Source of the DNA: Cheilinus undulatus
Taxonomy: Eukaryota; Chordata; Actinopteri; Labriformes; Labridae
Assembly (NCBI RefSeq): GCF_018320785.1
Contig: NC_054886.1
Span: forward strand, 3,595,207 to 3,659,206
DNA: 64,000 nt
Direction of reading: 5' to 3'
The position numbers were made by a program, and so were the translations under genes. Below, piece after piece: positions 23,276-35,532 of the stretch (within the stretch, counting starts at the first letter, position 1; every line of letters begins with the position of its first letter). The notes below the pieces were generated by a model that saw only the letters and a list, made by a program, of their open reading frames with translations, had not been told where the DNA came from and did not search any database.

Positions 23276-23715
23276 GCAAAAAGTGACTATCATGGGTGAC
23301 AAATAAAAGATGAGAGGGAGAGAAATTATCTATATAAATCTATTTGGGGAAACAAAAACTATCTTATTATAGATTCTAAGTGGCGTGTATAAAATTGGCA
23401 TTTATTGGCAAAAGAAAGCTTAAATGGATGATAAGTGGGAAAAAATATTGAAAAAATTGCAAGTTTCAAAAAGCAGGATGAAAAGTGGCAAAGACAGATT
23501 ACAAGTGGCAAAAAAGGGTCAAAAATTGCAATTAAGGGCATGGAAATATACAAACTAAAGTAAAGGTTGACAAATAAAGTCAGCTGCATAAGTGTGGGAA
23601 ATAAACTGATTAATGTGAGTTGCACTGGAAAATTTCTGAGGTCAGAGTTTCCCTTTTTAAGGTTTTCAGAGGGATAAAATTTCAAATTAAGACATAAAAG
23701 AGCCACAAATCAACA
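23275..23715 (-). repeat. Inverted copy of the TGTGGCTCTTTA repeat
   Basis: On the minus strand it reads TTTGTGGCTCTTTTATGTCT, then the AAAACCTTAAAAAGGGAAAC block and a TTTTGCCACTT tail, as in intron 4 of gene C. Confidence 0.55.
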
Positions 23716-23842
23716 CGGCAGACACGACTTCCATCTTATCTGGAGGTGAATCTTTTATCTTAAATGGGCTTTAGAAAATCTGACATTGACATCAAAAACA
23801 TTGATTAAAACAGACGTAGTAAAAGATGAACCATGGTGACTT

Positions 23843-25288
23843 CTACTGCCTCACACTGGAATACACACATTCATCTCTGGCTGTGTTTCTCTGTCTTCTT
23901 GATGTGTTGGGCATGTTAACGTTCACAGTGGCATAACAGACGTCGTCTGCTCCTCTGTTAACCTAGAAAAACATACACGTCTATCACCTAATGGACCTCG
24001 AGAAATATAAAAAATGCAGGAAAAAAAGTTTGGAATTTTTATTCTTCAGTCCTAAATCTTACCTCCATGTTTGTTGTGGAGGGAGCTGAAAATCTTGCTT
24101 GTATCTCTGATGGTGAAACACAGAAATCACTCTTGAATTCAGAATGAAGACTTAGTGAAAACAGGAAGATACTAACAGTGTTAGTGATCATACCTTGAGA
24201 TAAGAAGCAGATTCTTTTGTTCATCTTGTACAATAAGAAGGCCAGGACAACTATCAGGATAACTGCAGATATCAAAGCTCCACTCAGAGAATACACCAAG
24301 ACACCAGAGCTCACCTCATCTGTGGGTACAGTCAGACAGAAGAAGCCGAGCTCAGAGCTTTATATCTGTGTTTAGTCTGATTAGAGAGTTCTCATGTGGG
24401 ATCATGTTGACAATGAAGAAACTCACCTCCAAAGTCCAGCTTGGTCCCGTCTCCAAACAGTATGTGTCCACATGAGACCACAGCGCAGTAGTAGGTCCCA
24501 GCATGAGAAAGATTCAGGCTCCTCATGGCCAAGTTGTAGACACAAGTGTGAGTGTGTGAGTGAGGGTTCCTCTCACACTGATCATTCCTGCCTCCATGGG
24601 TGTAAATGAGTCCTGGATGAGCTTCCTCAGAGTTTCTGAACCAGTAAACACTGTGTTCTCCATCACAGGTCCCAGTGTGGACTGTACAGTTCAGAGTCAC
24701 AGAGCCTCCTGGCTGGATGGTTTCAGACTCTGACTGATGGACCAGAGCTGGGACGCTCACACCTGAACCCTTCACACTGACTGTGATGGTCGCTAGAATT
24801 TGTATTATGAAAGTCTCTGCAGTAATGCAGTGAAATGTAGTCGAGTCTGACATGTGCACATCTGAGATTTTTAAGTGATTTTTAATGTTTTGACCATCCA
24901 GTTGGAAACGTGGATTTTTCTGAAACTCACCAAGAAAAGTATATCGAGTGTTGTGTTTGTTAAAAGCAGAGATCGGCTTCAGTTCCCCTCCAAGAGTTTG
25001 CTTAAGCCAGTAAACCCATGGAGATCCAATATCTTTGAAGACACATTGTAACGTCAGACTCTCTCCAGTTTCTCGTCTCTCATAATGAACAGATGAAGAT
25101 GATTTCAGAGCAACTGTCTGAGCTGAAATAGGAAGAGAGGAAAAGGTACAGTTTTCAAAAATCATCATTGCAAACTTTAAACATACTGAAATTGAAATAC
25201 ATTATAATAAAAAACAGAGCTAGAAAAACTCACCAGCTGCCACCAGGACCAAGCATGTCCATATGAAGGTGAACGTTGGAGATGTCAT
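23843..25288 (-). CDS. nitr: NITR gene D (V + full I domain, ITIM tail), minus strand
   Basis: On the minus strand exons 25288-25234, 25122-24427, 24319-24194, 24106-24063 and 23962-23843 join in phase to 346 codons. The leader MTSPTFTFIWTCLVLVAA is typical of the D-J group. The V domain has LQCVFKD, VYWLKQTLGG and DSTTFHC. The second Ig domain is full length with six cysteines and the J-like FGDGTKLDF. The transmembrane helix (LSGALISAVILIVVLAFLL) is uncharged. The tail carries VCYATV (ITIM) and ECVYSSV. The V domain ends ILATITVSVKG without the glycine motif of a J segment. It is the only inverted gene in the cluster and faces E head-to-head. Its I-domain exon end and intron 2 match E almost exactly. 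Confidence 0.9.
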
Positions 25289-25340
25289 CGTGCTCAGATC
25301 TTCATGCTGAATGAAAGACTACAGATGGTTTTTTTCCCTC

Positions 25341-25371
25341 TTCACGGACCATGCTGCGTCTGATTGGCTAA
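25341..25371 (-). promoter_or_regulatory. CCAAT-box block upstream of gene D
   Basis: On the minus strand GTTAGCCAATCAGACGCAGC is followed by ATGGTCCGTGAAGAGG. It sits about 75 bases before the leader ATG and matches the block of the other genes with a few changes. Confidence 0.6.
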
Positions 25372-25431
25372 CAAGAAATGAAAATTTAAGACGCCTCTGA
25401 CATTCTCACTGTTCTGTGCTGTTTGTTGTGG

Positions 25432-25453
25432 TGTCTCTCTCTCTCTCTCTCTC
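25432..25453. repeat. TC dinucleotide microsatellite
   Basis: An uninterrupted CT run lies upstream of gene D. Upstream of gene F a GA run (33483-33502) sits in the equivalent place, so it is an old part of the promoter flank. Nothing recognisable in 25460-25830. Confidence 0.7.
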
Positions 25454-25834
25454 CTGTGTTCACTCCTAAAGTTTCTAATTGCTGATTGTCGGCTAGACTA
25501 AAGAGATGTCACAGCTACAAGAATGTGAAGCTAACATGGCTGAGAACTGCAAGACAGTCCAGTTTTTGCTGTTACTTTGATAGAAGCATGATAGTTTCTA
25601 AAAGTTAGAGGATTTCCCTTTTGCTTTTACTTCCTTTCACAGCTGCACCATGACTAAACTGCTCACACCCTTTACTGTGATCTATACCTGGGGACACCTG
25701 TAGGGGGCACACCTGAGCTCAGCTACAAGATGTGTGGCATGAAAACTCCCTAGGCATGACAATGTCGACCCCAGGTTAATGATATACTTTGGGAAATAAA
25801 CACATATTCTAAATCAGATGCCTGCAGCATGTTC

Positions 25835-26330
25835 CAAAAAAGTTGGGACGGTGCACTTTTACCATTGTGTTATATCACTGTGAACATCTAGGGACTGAAA
25901 ACTCCAATCATTTGTACTGAATGGGCATTTTTTTTACATTCATACTTGATTTTCACATTAAGTTGCTCAGCATTGTTGCATTTTGCACTTCATAATGCGT
26001 CGTGCATGTTCGAAAGGAAGACAGGCCGGGACTGCATGTAGGCCAGCCTACTACCTATACTCTTAATGTGAAGCCAGGTTGTTGTAACACACGCTGAATG
26101 CAGCTTCACAATGCCCGTCATATGTATTGAAGTATTTGTGGCTCCTAAAACCTGTATGCACCTCTCAGTATTAATGCTGCCTTTACAGATGTGCAAGTTA
26201 CCCATGCCATGGACACTAACACACCCATCACTGCAGATGATGGCTGATGACTTCTGCCTTGATAGAAGTCTGGATGGGGCTTTTCCTCTGTAGCACAGAG
26301 GACTCAGCAGCACCTGAATGTTGTAGGCAT
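25835..26330 (-). mobile_element. Tc1-like transposase remnant
   Basis: The minus strand from 26313 reads CSDGCVSVHGMGNLHICKGS and then NTERCIQVLGATN and LHSACVTTTWLHIKSIG. These match the catalytic core of Tc1-like transposases of the HSARVTTAWLR type. The far end holds TTCCAAAAAAGTTGGGAC, an end motif seen in several copies here. Confidence 0.7.
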
Positions 26331-26339
26331 ATTCCTTTT

Positions 26340-27960
26340 ACTTTGCATGGTTGAGTCTTAACTCAGATTTGTAGAAGCAGTTTCAAACTATGCCAGCTGA
26401 CTTCTGACATGTCACTGGGCCCTCGTTGTAATACCCACCACAGAGTGATACTGGTTTTTAATGCTGTATAGCTTAAAGGATAAAAGGTCAAGGGCATTCA
26501 GTCTTAGAGTTTGACCTTTTCCTTCATAGGCACATAACCTTCCACCATCAGTGAATGGGTGAGCCCTTTCAGAGTGCTGCTTTATACCCAACCATGATAT
26601 TATCTCCTGTTATCATGAACCTACCTGCAGCTATTGCTCATGAAAGAAGCAAAGAGAACACAACATAAGATAGAAAACGCTAGCAAAAAGTTAGAAGAGA
26701 GCTGAGACAGGATGTGGGAAGCAGGGCCAGGGTTAGAAGAGATTTCAATCATGGGCATGTGTGAAATAGACCCTGTAGTGTGGTTAATGCAGGAAAGTGT
26801 ATGGTCCTGTTAAGTACTTGTAATTTTTTTGTTGTTGTGAGAAAAGCACAAATTCATTGGCTTTTATTTTGAATTGCAAGCGTTCACAGTGAACTGGGGT
26901 TTGGCCCCTGCAGACCACTGCTGTGAGACACAGCCTCTGTCAGAAAAAGAGGTTAGAACTTTCAAAATAAAATAGGATTAAACTCCTGGAAAGGTTAGGG
27001 TAACAGTTAGAATACCAAAAGTTAGATTAAACAACCCAAACTAAAAGAACTGATTACAAAATGATTAATAAAGCCCAGTAAACAGTCTGATTACAGGGAA
27101 GACACAGTGTAAAAACAAGCTAATGTAGCTAAGGCTAAAGCTAACAGAGCTAGGCTGGGCAGCAGGTAACAAAGCTGAAGTCTGTGCACCTTTTACAGTT
27201 TAACAAATCTCATGAAACTATATTTCATTTACGTTAAATAGCTACGTAGATAGTGAAGCAAAAGGAAGCTTATGCTATGTTTACTAAAGCTGATTAAGCA
27301 ATGTTAACGACATAGCTAATGTAGCTATGTAAGAGTTAGCTATGTTTGCTTGAGCTCATATTGCTAAAGCTGACGTAGCGTCAGTGGCTTATGTAGTCAT
27401 GTAAACTATGTAGCTAGCGTACCCACATAGCTTCAGCTAAAGCAAACAAATCTAAATGTTGACATATGTACTTCTTAAAGGGGTCGTTACATAATTTAAT
27501 CCCAGATTAAACCATTTTTGAAATGTTGCTCAGTCTGTTTTCATAATGTGGTTGTTTTATTAACGGAACTGCCAGACTTTGTTTTTGAGTAAAGTTGAAA
27601 TTAAAAAAAAAAAAAATCTTAAACAGGAAGTCCATTGTAAATGACATCACTTCTGTCCTGACAGAGGTGATGTCTCTCAGTAGTGGTCTGGAATAGGGGG
27701 CGTCTGAGAGCTGCAGTCTGCAGTCAGACCTCTCTCTGGGTGGGGTTGTTGCTGTGTTTATTATCTCCTTCTCTAAGAACCCTCACATTTATAGATCACT
27801 GCTCCTCCTCTGAGTGATCTCAATAAAACATGTTAGAAATGTAGCTTCATCTGTCGTCTGGTCTGTTTTTGACTATTAGCCTCAGGTGACCTCTATCACC
27901 TGACAAAGCTGAGGGAGGAGCCGCAAGACACACACCACCACAACAAAGACAAGCACAAAA
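26340..27960. other. Intergenic between divergent genes D and E
   Basis: No exon was found. 27120-27450 is rich in GCTA/AGCTA motifs (TAGCTATGTAAG and the like), a degenerate low-complexity stretch. A poly-A run lies at 27602-27616. Confidence 0.4.
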
Positions 27961-27970
27961 TAGTGAGCAT

Positions 27971-28036
27971 GTCAGTGTACTTCCTATTTATGGTTCATTT
28001 CTTGTTTGCCAATCAGATGCAGCGTGGTCTGTGAAG
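27971..28036 (+). promoter_or_regulatory. ETS-like plus CCAAT promoter block of gene E
   Basis: GTCAGTGTACTTCCTATTTA holds an ETS-type ACTTCC (27979-27984). CCAATCAGATGCAGCGTGG follows at 28009. Order and spacing match genes F and I. Confidence 0.6.
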
Positions 28037-28085
28037 AGAGAGAAACTGTCAGTTTTATTTTATTCAGCAGGAAGATCTGAGCACG

Positions 28086-29521
28086 ATGACATCTGCAGCG
28101 TCTGTCTTCATCCTGACATGTTTGATCGTAGGAGAAACTGGTGAGTTAGGTTTTCATTGCTCTGGTTTTTAAATCAATGTTTATCTTCTTACCCAATATG
28201 TTCCTGAAATTTAAACACAAAATTCTCTGTCTTTATTCTGATTTCAGCTCAGACAGTTGCTCTGGAATCATCTTCATCTGTTCATCATGAGAGACGAGAA
28301 ACTGGAGAGAATCTGACTTTACAATGTGCCATAGAAAATATTAGTTTTACTTGGCTTTATTGGTTCAAGCAAACTCTTGGAGAAAAACTGAGGCCCATCT
28401 CTTATTTCAACAAAAGTGGAAATTTCCATGGCTTCAGTGGTGAGTTTAACAATCCACGTTTCACACTGAAAAGTCAAAACAGTAAAAACGAAATAACAAT
28501 CTCAGATTTGCAAATGTCAGACTCAGCTACATATCACTGCATATGTTCAAATGAATACATGATAGAAATTCTAGCAACCATCACAGTCAGTGTGAAGGGT
28601 TCAGGTGTGAGCGTCCCAGCTCTGGTCCATCAGTCAGAGTCTGAAACCATCCAGCCAGGAGGCTCTGTGACTCTGAACTGTACAGTCCACACTGGGACCT
28701 GTGATGGAGAACACAGTGTTTACTGGTTCAGAAACTCTGAGGAAGCTCATCCAGGACTCATTTACACCCATGGAGGCAGGAATGATCAGTGTGAGAGGAA
28801 CCCTCACTCACACACTCACACTTGTGTCTACAACTTGGCCATGAGGAGCCTGAATCTTTCTCATGCTGGGACCTACTACTGCGCTGTGGTCTCATGTGGA
28901 CACATACTGTTTGGAGACGGGACCAAGCTGGACTTTGGAGGTGAGTTTCTTCATTGTCAACATGATCCCACATGAGAACTCTCTAATCAGACTAAACACA
29001 GATATAAAGCTCTGAGCTCGGCTTCTTCTGTCTGACTGTACCCACAGATGAGGTGAGCTCTGGTGTCTTGGTGTATTCTCTGAGTGGAGCTTTGATATCT
29101 GCAGTTATCCTGATAGTTGTCCTGGCCTTCTTATTGTACAAGATGAACAACAGAAACAGCAGCAAATCTGATGGTAGTATTATTTATTCTCTAAAGCTTG
29201 TTTGACTTTAATGACTTTTATTAAAAACATTTTTCTTTGTGTCTCAATCAGAGTCTTCCTCCTCTACAGCAGAGGTAAATCTGAATATCTCACATTTAAT
29301 GATTAAAGCATTATTACTAAGTAGTTTTTGCAAACTGTATACTTGAATATTTTATATTAATATAATAAGAACTAAAAATATGTAATATTTATTTATTTTT
29401 AAATCAGGATGACCAAAACCTCCAGCAGCTCTATCCTGCTGCAGTCAACGTGACCAAGAGATCAAGAAGACAGAGAGATCTGACCTGGAGTGAATGTGTG
29501 TACCACACCTTAAGGAAGTAA
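28086..29521 (+). CDS. nitr: NITR gene E (full I domain, non-ITIM tail)
   Basis: Exons 28086-28140, 28248-28940, 29048-29173, 29252-29274 and 29408-29521 join in phase to 336 codons. The V domain has LQCAIEN, LYWFKQTLGEK and DSATYHCIC, with an extra cysteine two residues after the conserved one. The second Ig domain is complete with six cysteines and FGDGTKLDF. The transmembrane exon begins exactly like D and F but switches after YKMN to NRNSSKSDG, the cassette of gene H. The linker exon is 23 nt instead of 44. The tail reads NLQQLYPAAVNV, which does not fit the ITIM pattern, and ends with ECVYHTLRK. The receptor therefore keeps at most an ITIM-like YHTL motif. An AATAAA lies at 29855-29860. 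Confidence 0.9.
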
Positions 29522-30359
29522 AACCTGACATGTTACATCTGAGCTTTGTTCTAAAGGAAGCAGATTTTCTACGTCACTCTTTCACTCTTTAAAGTAAATG
29601 TAGATCTTTGTTTTACAGTAAATGTAAAACTTGGAGTCTGTCTTTGAATTTAACCCATTAATGTCTGCTGTGTAATTTTCTGGTTTCTTCATGTTGCTTA
29701 TAGAACCAACTAGACATTCACAGTTTAATTCATTTTAATCAGGATGATGATTTTGGCCTTCCACCAATCAAAGGATCATACTGGTTATTTATAATTACTG
29801 TTATTTTAGTTGTTGTTTTAGTCAGTCAAATATCGCTTCATGGTAAATGGTTGAAATAAAAATGTGTAGACTTGGCATTTTCAGTTTTCACAGTAAACTT
29901 TGAGCTGTTACATTAGAAAAAAAACATCTGAGGAACTATTTCTTGTAAACTAAATCAATTAAGTATACTCAGTCATGAGTTAACTGGGTAAAACATCATC
30001 TAAAGGTTGTCTTTTTACTTTTACATGTGAATTTATTGTAAATAAAGAATCAATTGTTGCATATAATGAACCACAATATTCAGATGTTTCTAATAATTGA
30101 TGCTGTAGGAGCTTTACAGAGCATTGATACTCTTTCATTCAGTTATAGTCTTTATATTGTAAGTGTAACATTTATGTTTTCATGTTTTTGCTGTAAAAAA
30201 TCAATAAAACATCAAAATCAGATCCCTGTGAAGCTGAAAATAAAGTGGATGTGTCTTTGTGCTGTGTTGTTGCTGACCCTACATACATCATTTTTCTGAT
30301 TACTATCTAAATCAGTTTATTTTCATCTGTTTACAGTTAAATGTGTTGGTAGTATTTGT

Positions 30360-30560
30360 AAGGTCTAGAATACAGACTAGTACTACTAGTAAGAGTCAAA
30401 ATGTCCACTAGTACCACTACGAGGCTGTTTCACATCACTGGTAGTACTGGTGCAGCTTAAAATGCTAACCAGTACCACCATTAAGAGTCAGACATGCTCT
30501 GGTACTACTGGTTGCACTCATTGCTGATGAGGAGGCGGGGCAGATGTGAGTTTTCCTGTA
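30360..30560. repeat. Degenerate ACTAGTACTACTAG-rich stretch
   Basis: Repeated CTAGTACTACTAG, CTAGTACCACTA, GGTAGTACTGG and GGTACTACTGG motifs. Related short pieces occur near 33150-33180. Function unknown. Confidence 0.4.
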
Positions 30561-30594
30561 AGCCCCTCAGTAAGAATTACAACCAGTCAAGATG

Positions 30595-30905
30595 CAGGAT
30601 GCATGAGGGCGGTTGCCCCCCCCTCATGGCCCAATTGTTGAAAAATGCATGTTAAAGTGCCCTCATGGTTGGCAAAACACACTACACTGCCCCCTTGGCT
30701 GGTTAAAACATGACAAACTGCCCACTTGGGTGGCAAGAAGGCATGTTTAAGTACCCTCCTCATGCAAAAAAAAACACTTAATTGCCCTCTTGGCTGGTTA
30801 AAACATGATAAACCGCCCTCTTGGTTGGTTAAAACATGATAAACTGCCCTCTTGGGTGATAAAAATGGTGCTTAAGTGTCTCCTGGTTGGCAAAACACTA
30901 CTGTT
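30595..30905. repeat. Degenerate tandem repeats of roughly 35-40 bp
   Basis: Units resemble CTGCCCTCTTGGCTGGTTAA followed by AACATGATAAA. At least seven diverged copies follow each other. It is flanked on the right by a GGGGGAAGACCCCCAGACCC hairpin (31050-31070). Confidence 0.55.
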
Positions 30906-31410
30906 GCCATGACTTTTATGTTGGGCCCTTTTTGAACTATATTGAGCCAGAACTGTATCTCACAGAACCAGTTTGGATTATCTGGTGCTAATATGGTGTT
31001 AAAATGCACGAGAATACAGGAAATGGCATCTACTTAACTGAAAATGTTCTGGGGGAAGACCCCCAGACCCCCTAGGGATTTATTTATTTCTGTGTTCTTC
31101 ACAGTCCAAGGTTGAATCTACACAGTTCTTGTGGATGCTGATCCTAACAACAAACTAACTTGAGTAGTCTGTCTAGTTGGTCTGTTTTAAGGCTACATAA
31201 TGGGCTTTTTATATAACATATAAACATGTCTAAAGTGACCTCAAAACATATCATGCTTAGTTCCCTCTTCAGTGCTGAGAACGTGCTGTATGTGCCCTTT
31301 TTTTCTTTTCACCCCCTACCCTTGAAAAAGTCACTGATGCACGCCACTAATGGCCACCATGTCCTAACGAGGCTAAAACCTCAGCAAGGAGGTGATGCAG
31401 TGATGTTTAG

Positions 31411-32230
31411 TGTCATGGTCCAGGTTTTGATTTATTATGTTCTTGAGTTCCCTCGTGTTTTCCTGTGTTTATTCTGTGTATTTTGTGCTCTGTTATTTCA
31501 TGTTTCTAGTGTTTAGCTATAACCTCTCGTGTTTCTATGGTTTGTGTTTTCTCTGTGAGTTCTCTCTTTCATGTTTAGTTTTACTCCTTGTGTTTCATGT
31601 TTAGTTTTACTCCTTGTGTTTCATGTTTAGTTTTACTCCTTGTGTTTCATGTTTAGTTTTACTCCTTGTGTTTCATGTTTAGTTTTACTCCTTGTGTTTC
31701 ATGTTTAGTTGATTCCCTGTGCTTTAGTTTCCCTCCTTGTGTTTGTTTCCTTGTATCCTCCTGTGTTTTCAGTGTTTTTTTAGCTTCTAGTGTCCAGTTT
31801 TGAGTCTTTGTGTGCTTCTTGTGTACTGTTCCATGTTTCCTGTTTTATTTTGTAGTTGCCTTCCCTTGTGTGTGATTCTGGCTTTTCTTCCTGCTTCAGT
31901 TTCCCTCCTTTGTGATTACCCTCACTAGTTTCACCTGTGTCTCGTTATCCACACCTGTCTCTCCTTGTGCAATCACTCTCTGTGTTTTTAAGTTCTGTGT
32001 TTCTCCCTGTCCTTTGTCAGTTTGTCAGTGTCATCCCCAGTGTTACTTCTCTGTGTTACTCCTTGTGCTCTTAGTCGTGCTCCTGTGAAATTTTATGTTT
32101 TGATGGACTTTGATTTAAGTAAGTTTAGTTTTATGGCTTTTTCCCCTCGTGGATCCTCAGTTGCTTTTTCCTTGGACTTTATTTTATTTTATTAAATCCT
32201 TTTTGAATCAGCAGTTGGGTCCTCCTTTTG
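31411..32230. mobile_element. T-rich dispersed repeat, possibly LTR-like
   Basis: It begins TGTCATGGTCCAGG, is rich in TGTGTTT/CCTTGTG motifs and has a CTCGTTATCCACACCTGTCT stretch reminiscent of fish Ty3/gypsy-type LTRs. No internal region or second terminal repeat was seen, so the class is uncertain. It would be an old solitary remnant. Confidence 0.25.
31568..31711 (+). repeat. 26-bp tandem repeat, about 5.5 copies
   Basis: The unit TTCATGTTTAGTTTTACTCC plus TTGTGT repeats with no visible change over five copies, so it is young. It sits inside the T-rich repeat. Confidence 0.85.
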
Positions 32231-32244
32231 AGTTTTTTGCACTG

Positions 32245-32830
32245 TTTATGACATTTAGGGCAGGAATCATTGTGACTGTGCAGGAATCAAGTGAGTTGGT
32301 AGTCCCCTTTAAGGTGCCTGAAGGTGTAAAAATGGCCTCAGCAAAATATGTGGAGGTCTGAACTGCCCATTTCCTGCCATGGTACAAAAAGAAGAACCGT
32401 GCCTTCTGGAGTAAAATCATTTTCATGCATGACAACGCACCATCCCATGCTGTAAAAAACACCACAGAGGCCTTGGCTGCTGTTGGCATAAAGGGAGAAA
32501 AAAATCTACTCTATTGAGAAACTGTGGAGCTCTGTGAGGGTGGACAGCAGTTTACCGACCAAAACAGCAGCTCTGGGAGGAAATTCTGGCATTCTCAAAG
32601 AAAATACAGGTAGAAACTGTACATGGACTTAGAAGATCAAAGAATAAATCCATGTTAATATGGAACTGGATCTGTCAAGATGTTTGAGGAAAAATAACTC
32701 TAAATGCAAATTTCTGTTTTCTGTCCTTTAGAAACTATTGAGTGTTTAATTATTTGGACCACTGCATTTAAGATTATTTTTCAAGAAAATCCATCCAATT
32801 TTGTCAAATAAAATCACTATTACATTATAA
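32245..32830 (+). mobile_element. Tc1-like transposase 3' remnant
   Basis: Readable fragments are CATGACAACGCACCATCCCA (HDNAPSHA), then TATTGAGAAACTGTGGAGCT (IENLWS-like) and AACAGCAGCTCTGGGAGG (QQLWEE). These are the catalytic half of a Tc1-like transposase. It is frameshifted and dead. Confidence 0.65.
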
Positions 32831-32839
32831 ATGTTGAGG

Positions 32840-33480
32840 AATGAAAAATCCTATGGAGCTAATTATTGACTATTTAGGGAAAATGAACAAAAACAGTACA
32901 TGCATAATAGTTTAGAACACAGAGTTTATGCTTATTGACCAATATAAAGTATATTTCACATGCTGACTCTAAAGGGGAAAACTAAAGAGTTTTAATCTAA
33001 TATTTATTTTTCTGTTCCTCACAAACATGTAGTTTATTCTGAGGTCATTTTCCATGTTGACTCTGATCAGCTGGCTGTTAATAAAAGTGCACATGTGACA
33101 TTTGACTTTAGATCTGTGTTGATTTGATTAGTCCCTAGTGTTACTAGAAGGGTGTTTATGATGTTACTAGTATTACTAGTGGATAGAAATGTTGTCTTAT
33201 TATTGAACATCTCTGACTGAGCAGGTTTTCTTACATGTAGAGACTTTAACTAGTAGAGCCTTGCTGCAGGCTAGAACACAATTACAGACTACTATCAGAC
33301 AGTTGCTGTTCATGTAGGGCTTATTCCCTCACTAGTAGACATTTTAACACACTAGATGGCGACTCAACCGTAAGACTACAGTAAAACTGCTCACTGGTCA
33401 ATATGTGCCACAAGGACTACTGGTGAAATGTTGATTTTTAACAAGTGCAAACTTATAAAATCAATAGAAGAACAGGTTAA
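32840..33480. other. Intergenic upstream of gene F
   Basis: No exon and no clear element. A GA microsatellite at 33483-33502 precedes the promoter block. Confidence 0.4.
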
Positions 33481-33540
33481 CAGAGAGAGAGAGAGAGAGA
33501 AACACTCCACCACAACAAACACAGCAAACACAGTGAGCAT

Positions 33541-33600
33541 GTCAGAATACTTCCTATATCTGTCTCATTTCTTGTTAGCCAATCAAACGCAGCGTGGTCT
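33541..33600 (+). promoter_or_regulatory. ETS-like plus CCAAT promoter block of gene F
   Basis: GTCAGAATACTTCCTATATC is followed by CCAATCAAACGCAGCGTGG at 33579. This is the reference copy of the shared block; the leader ATG lies 57 bases further on. Confidence 0.6.
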
Positions 33601-33656
33601 GTGAAGAGGTGAGAAACTGTCAGTTTTCTTTCATTCAGCAGGAAGATCTGAGCACG

Positions 33657-34932
33657 ATGACATCTGCAACATTTGTCTTCATCCTGACGTGTTTGATCGT
33701 AGGAGAAACTGGTGAGTTAGGTTTTCATTGCTCTGGTTTTTAATTCAACATTTGTTATCTTCTTATCCAATATGTTCCTGTGTTTTTAACACAATATTCT
33801 TTGTCTTTATTCTGATTTCAGCTCAGACAGTTGATCTGAAATTGGCTTCATCTGTTCATCATGAGAGAAAAGAAACTGGAGAGAATCTGACTTTACAATG
33901 TGCCATAGAAAATATTAGTTTGAAAAAATATTTTTGGTTCAAGCAAACTCTTGGAGAAAAACTGAGGCCCATCTCTTATTTCGGCAAAAGTGGAAAATTG
34001 AGTGGTTTCATTCGTGAGTTTAACAATCCACGTTTCACAATGAAAATTCAAAATGGTAAAAATGAAATAACAATCTCAGATTTGCAAATGTCAGACTCAG
34101 CTACATATCACTGCATATGTTCAAATGAATACATGATAGACGTTCTAGCCACCATCACAGTCAGTGTGAAGGGTTCAGGTGTGAGCGTCCCAGCTCTGGT
34201 CCATCAGTCAAAGTCAGAAACCATCCAGCCAGGAGGCTCTGTGACTCTGAACTGTACAGTCCACAGTCGGACCTACTACAGCACTGTGGTCTCATGTGAA
34301 CACATACTGTTTGGAGACGGGACCAAGCTGGACTTTGGAGGTGAGTTTCTTCATTGTCAACATGATCCCACATGAGAACTCTCTAATCAGACTAAACACA
34401 GATATAAAGCTCTGAGCTCGGCTTCTTCTGTCTGACTGTACCCACAGATGAGGTGAGCTCTGGTGTCTTGGTGTATTCTCTGAGTGGAGCTTTGATATCT
34501 GCAGTTATCCTGATAGTTGTCCTGGCCTTCTTATTGTACAAGATGAACAAAAGAATCTGCTTCTTATCTCCAGGTATGATCACTAACACTGTTAGTATCT
34601 TCCTGTTTTCACTAAGTCTTCATTCTGAATTCAAGAGTGATTTCTGTGTTTCACCATCAGAGACACAAGCAAGATTTTCAGCTCCCTCCACAACAAACAT
34701 GGAGGTAAAATTAAATGCTGCCAACGAACCATTCATAGCATGTTTCTTTGCACGTTTTCAGCTTTTTCCAAGAGACATTTTTTGATTTTCTCCAACATAT
34801 ATATTTTTCTAGGGTAACAGAGGAGCAGACGACGTCTCTTATGCTGCTCTGAACGTTAACATGCCCAACACATCAAGAAGACAGAGAAACACAGCCAGAG
34901 ATGAATGTGTGTATTCCAGTGTGAGGCAGTAG
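33657..34932 (+). CDS. nitr: NITR gene F (V domain, truncated I domain, ITIM tail)
   Basis: Exons 33657-33711, 33822-34340, 34448-34573, 34661-34704 and 34813-34932 join in phase to 287 codons. The V domain is close to that of E (LQCAIENISLKKYFWFKQ, then DSATYHCICSNEYMIDV). The second Ig domain lacks 58 residues: LNCTVHSR runs straight into TYYSTVVSCEHILFGDGTKL. One of the three remaining cysteines is changed to serine, leaving two. The transmembrane helix is the shared SAVILIVVLAFLLY. The tail has VSYAAL (ITIM) and ECVYSSV. The result is a one-domain receptor on a short stalk unless the residual strands fold. It reads open throughout, so it may be expressed. AATAAA candidate at 35260-35265. 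Confidence 0.85.
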
Positions 34933-35532
34933 AAGTCACCATGGTTCATCTTTTACTACGTCACTTTAAACTGATGTTGGACTGATAACATTTTCAGCAA
35001 TGTGACTTTTCTGAATCAGATACGTTCTTGAGTACGTTCTGCTTTAATGAAAACATTTGCATGATTTTAGAGTGAACAAAAATCAAAGCTCTCTCTTTTT
35101 CTAAGTTTTTTTTTTATGTATTCAGTGTTTTTTTCTGTATTTTATTGCCTTTTCATAGACAGTTTCAAACTAAGGTCACGTCCTTTGCGGACTACACCCA
35201 AGAATAACCAGCAGTCCTTTACCAGCTTTTCTTCTTGTGTTATTGATTAATACAAATTAAATAAAAGCTTTTTTTAGTTAAAAAATTACAGTAATTGATT
35301 TTGTTTATAATTTTTTTTTCTTTTTCAGCATTTAGACAAAACAACATGATCAATATTCCTCTGTATAATTTCATCTCTTACTGCAGTCTGACTGGATGTT
35401 TGATTGTATTTTCAATGACTTCTAAGAGTTTTGTGAATCAAAACGTTTAAAATATGATATATTGTAATGGCAATGCTACGATGAATTGTACGTGTTTAAA
35501 CATTAAAATTAAGAAAATAAATGGTCTGTTTC

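Noticed and set aside
24394-24609. Repeated small frame MWDHVDNEETHLQSPAWSRL antisense to the I domain in several genes
   Set aside because: Complement of a conserved Ig exon and its donor intron; recurs only because the sense sequence is homogenised.
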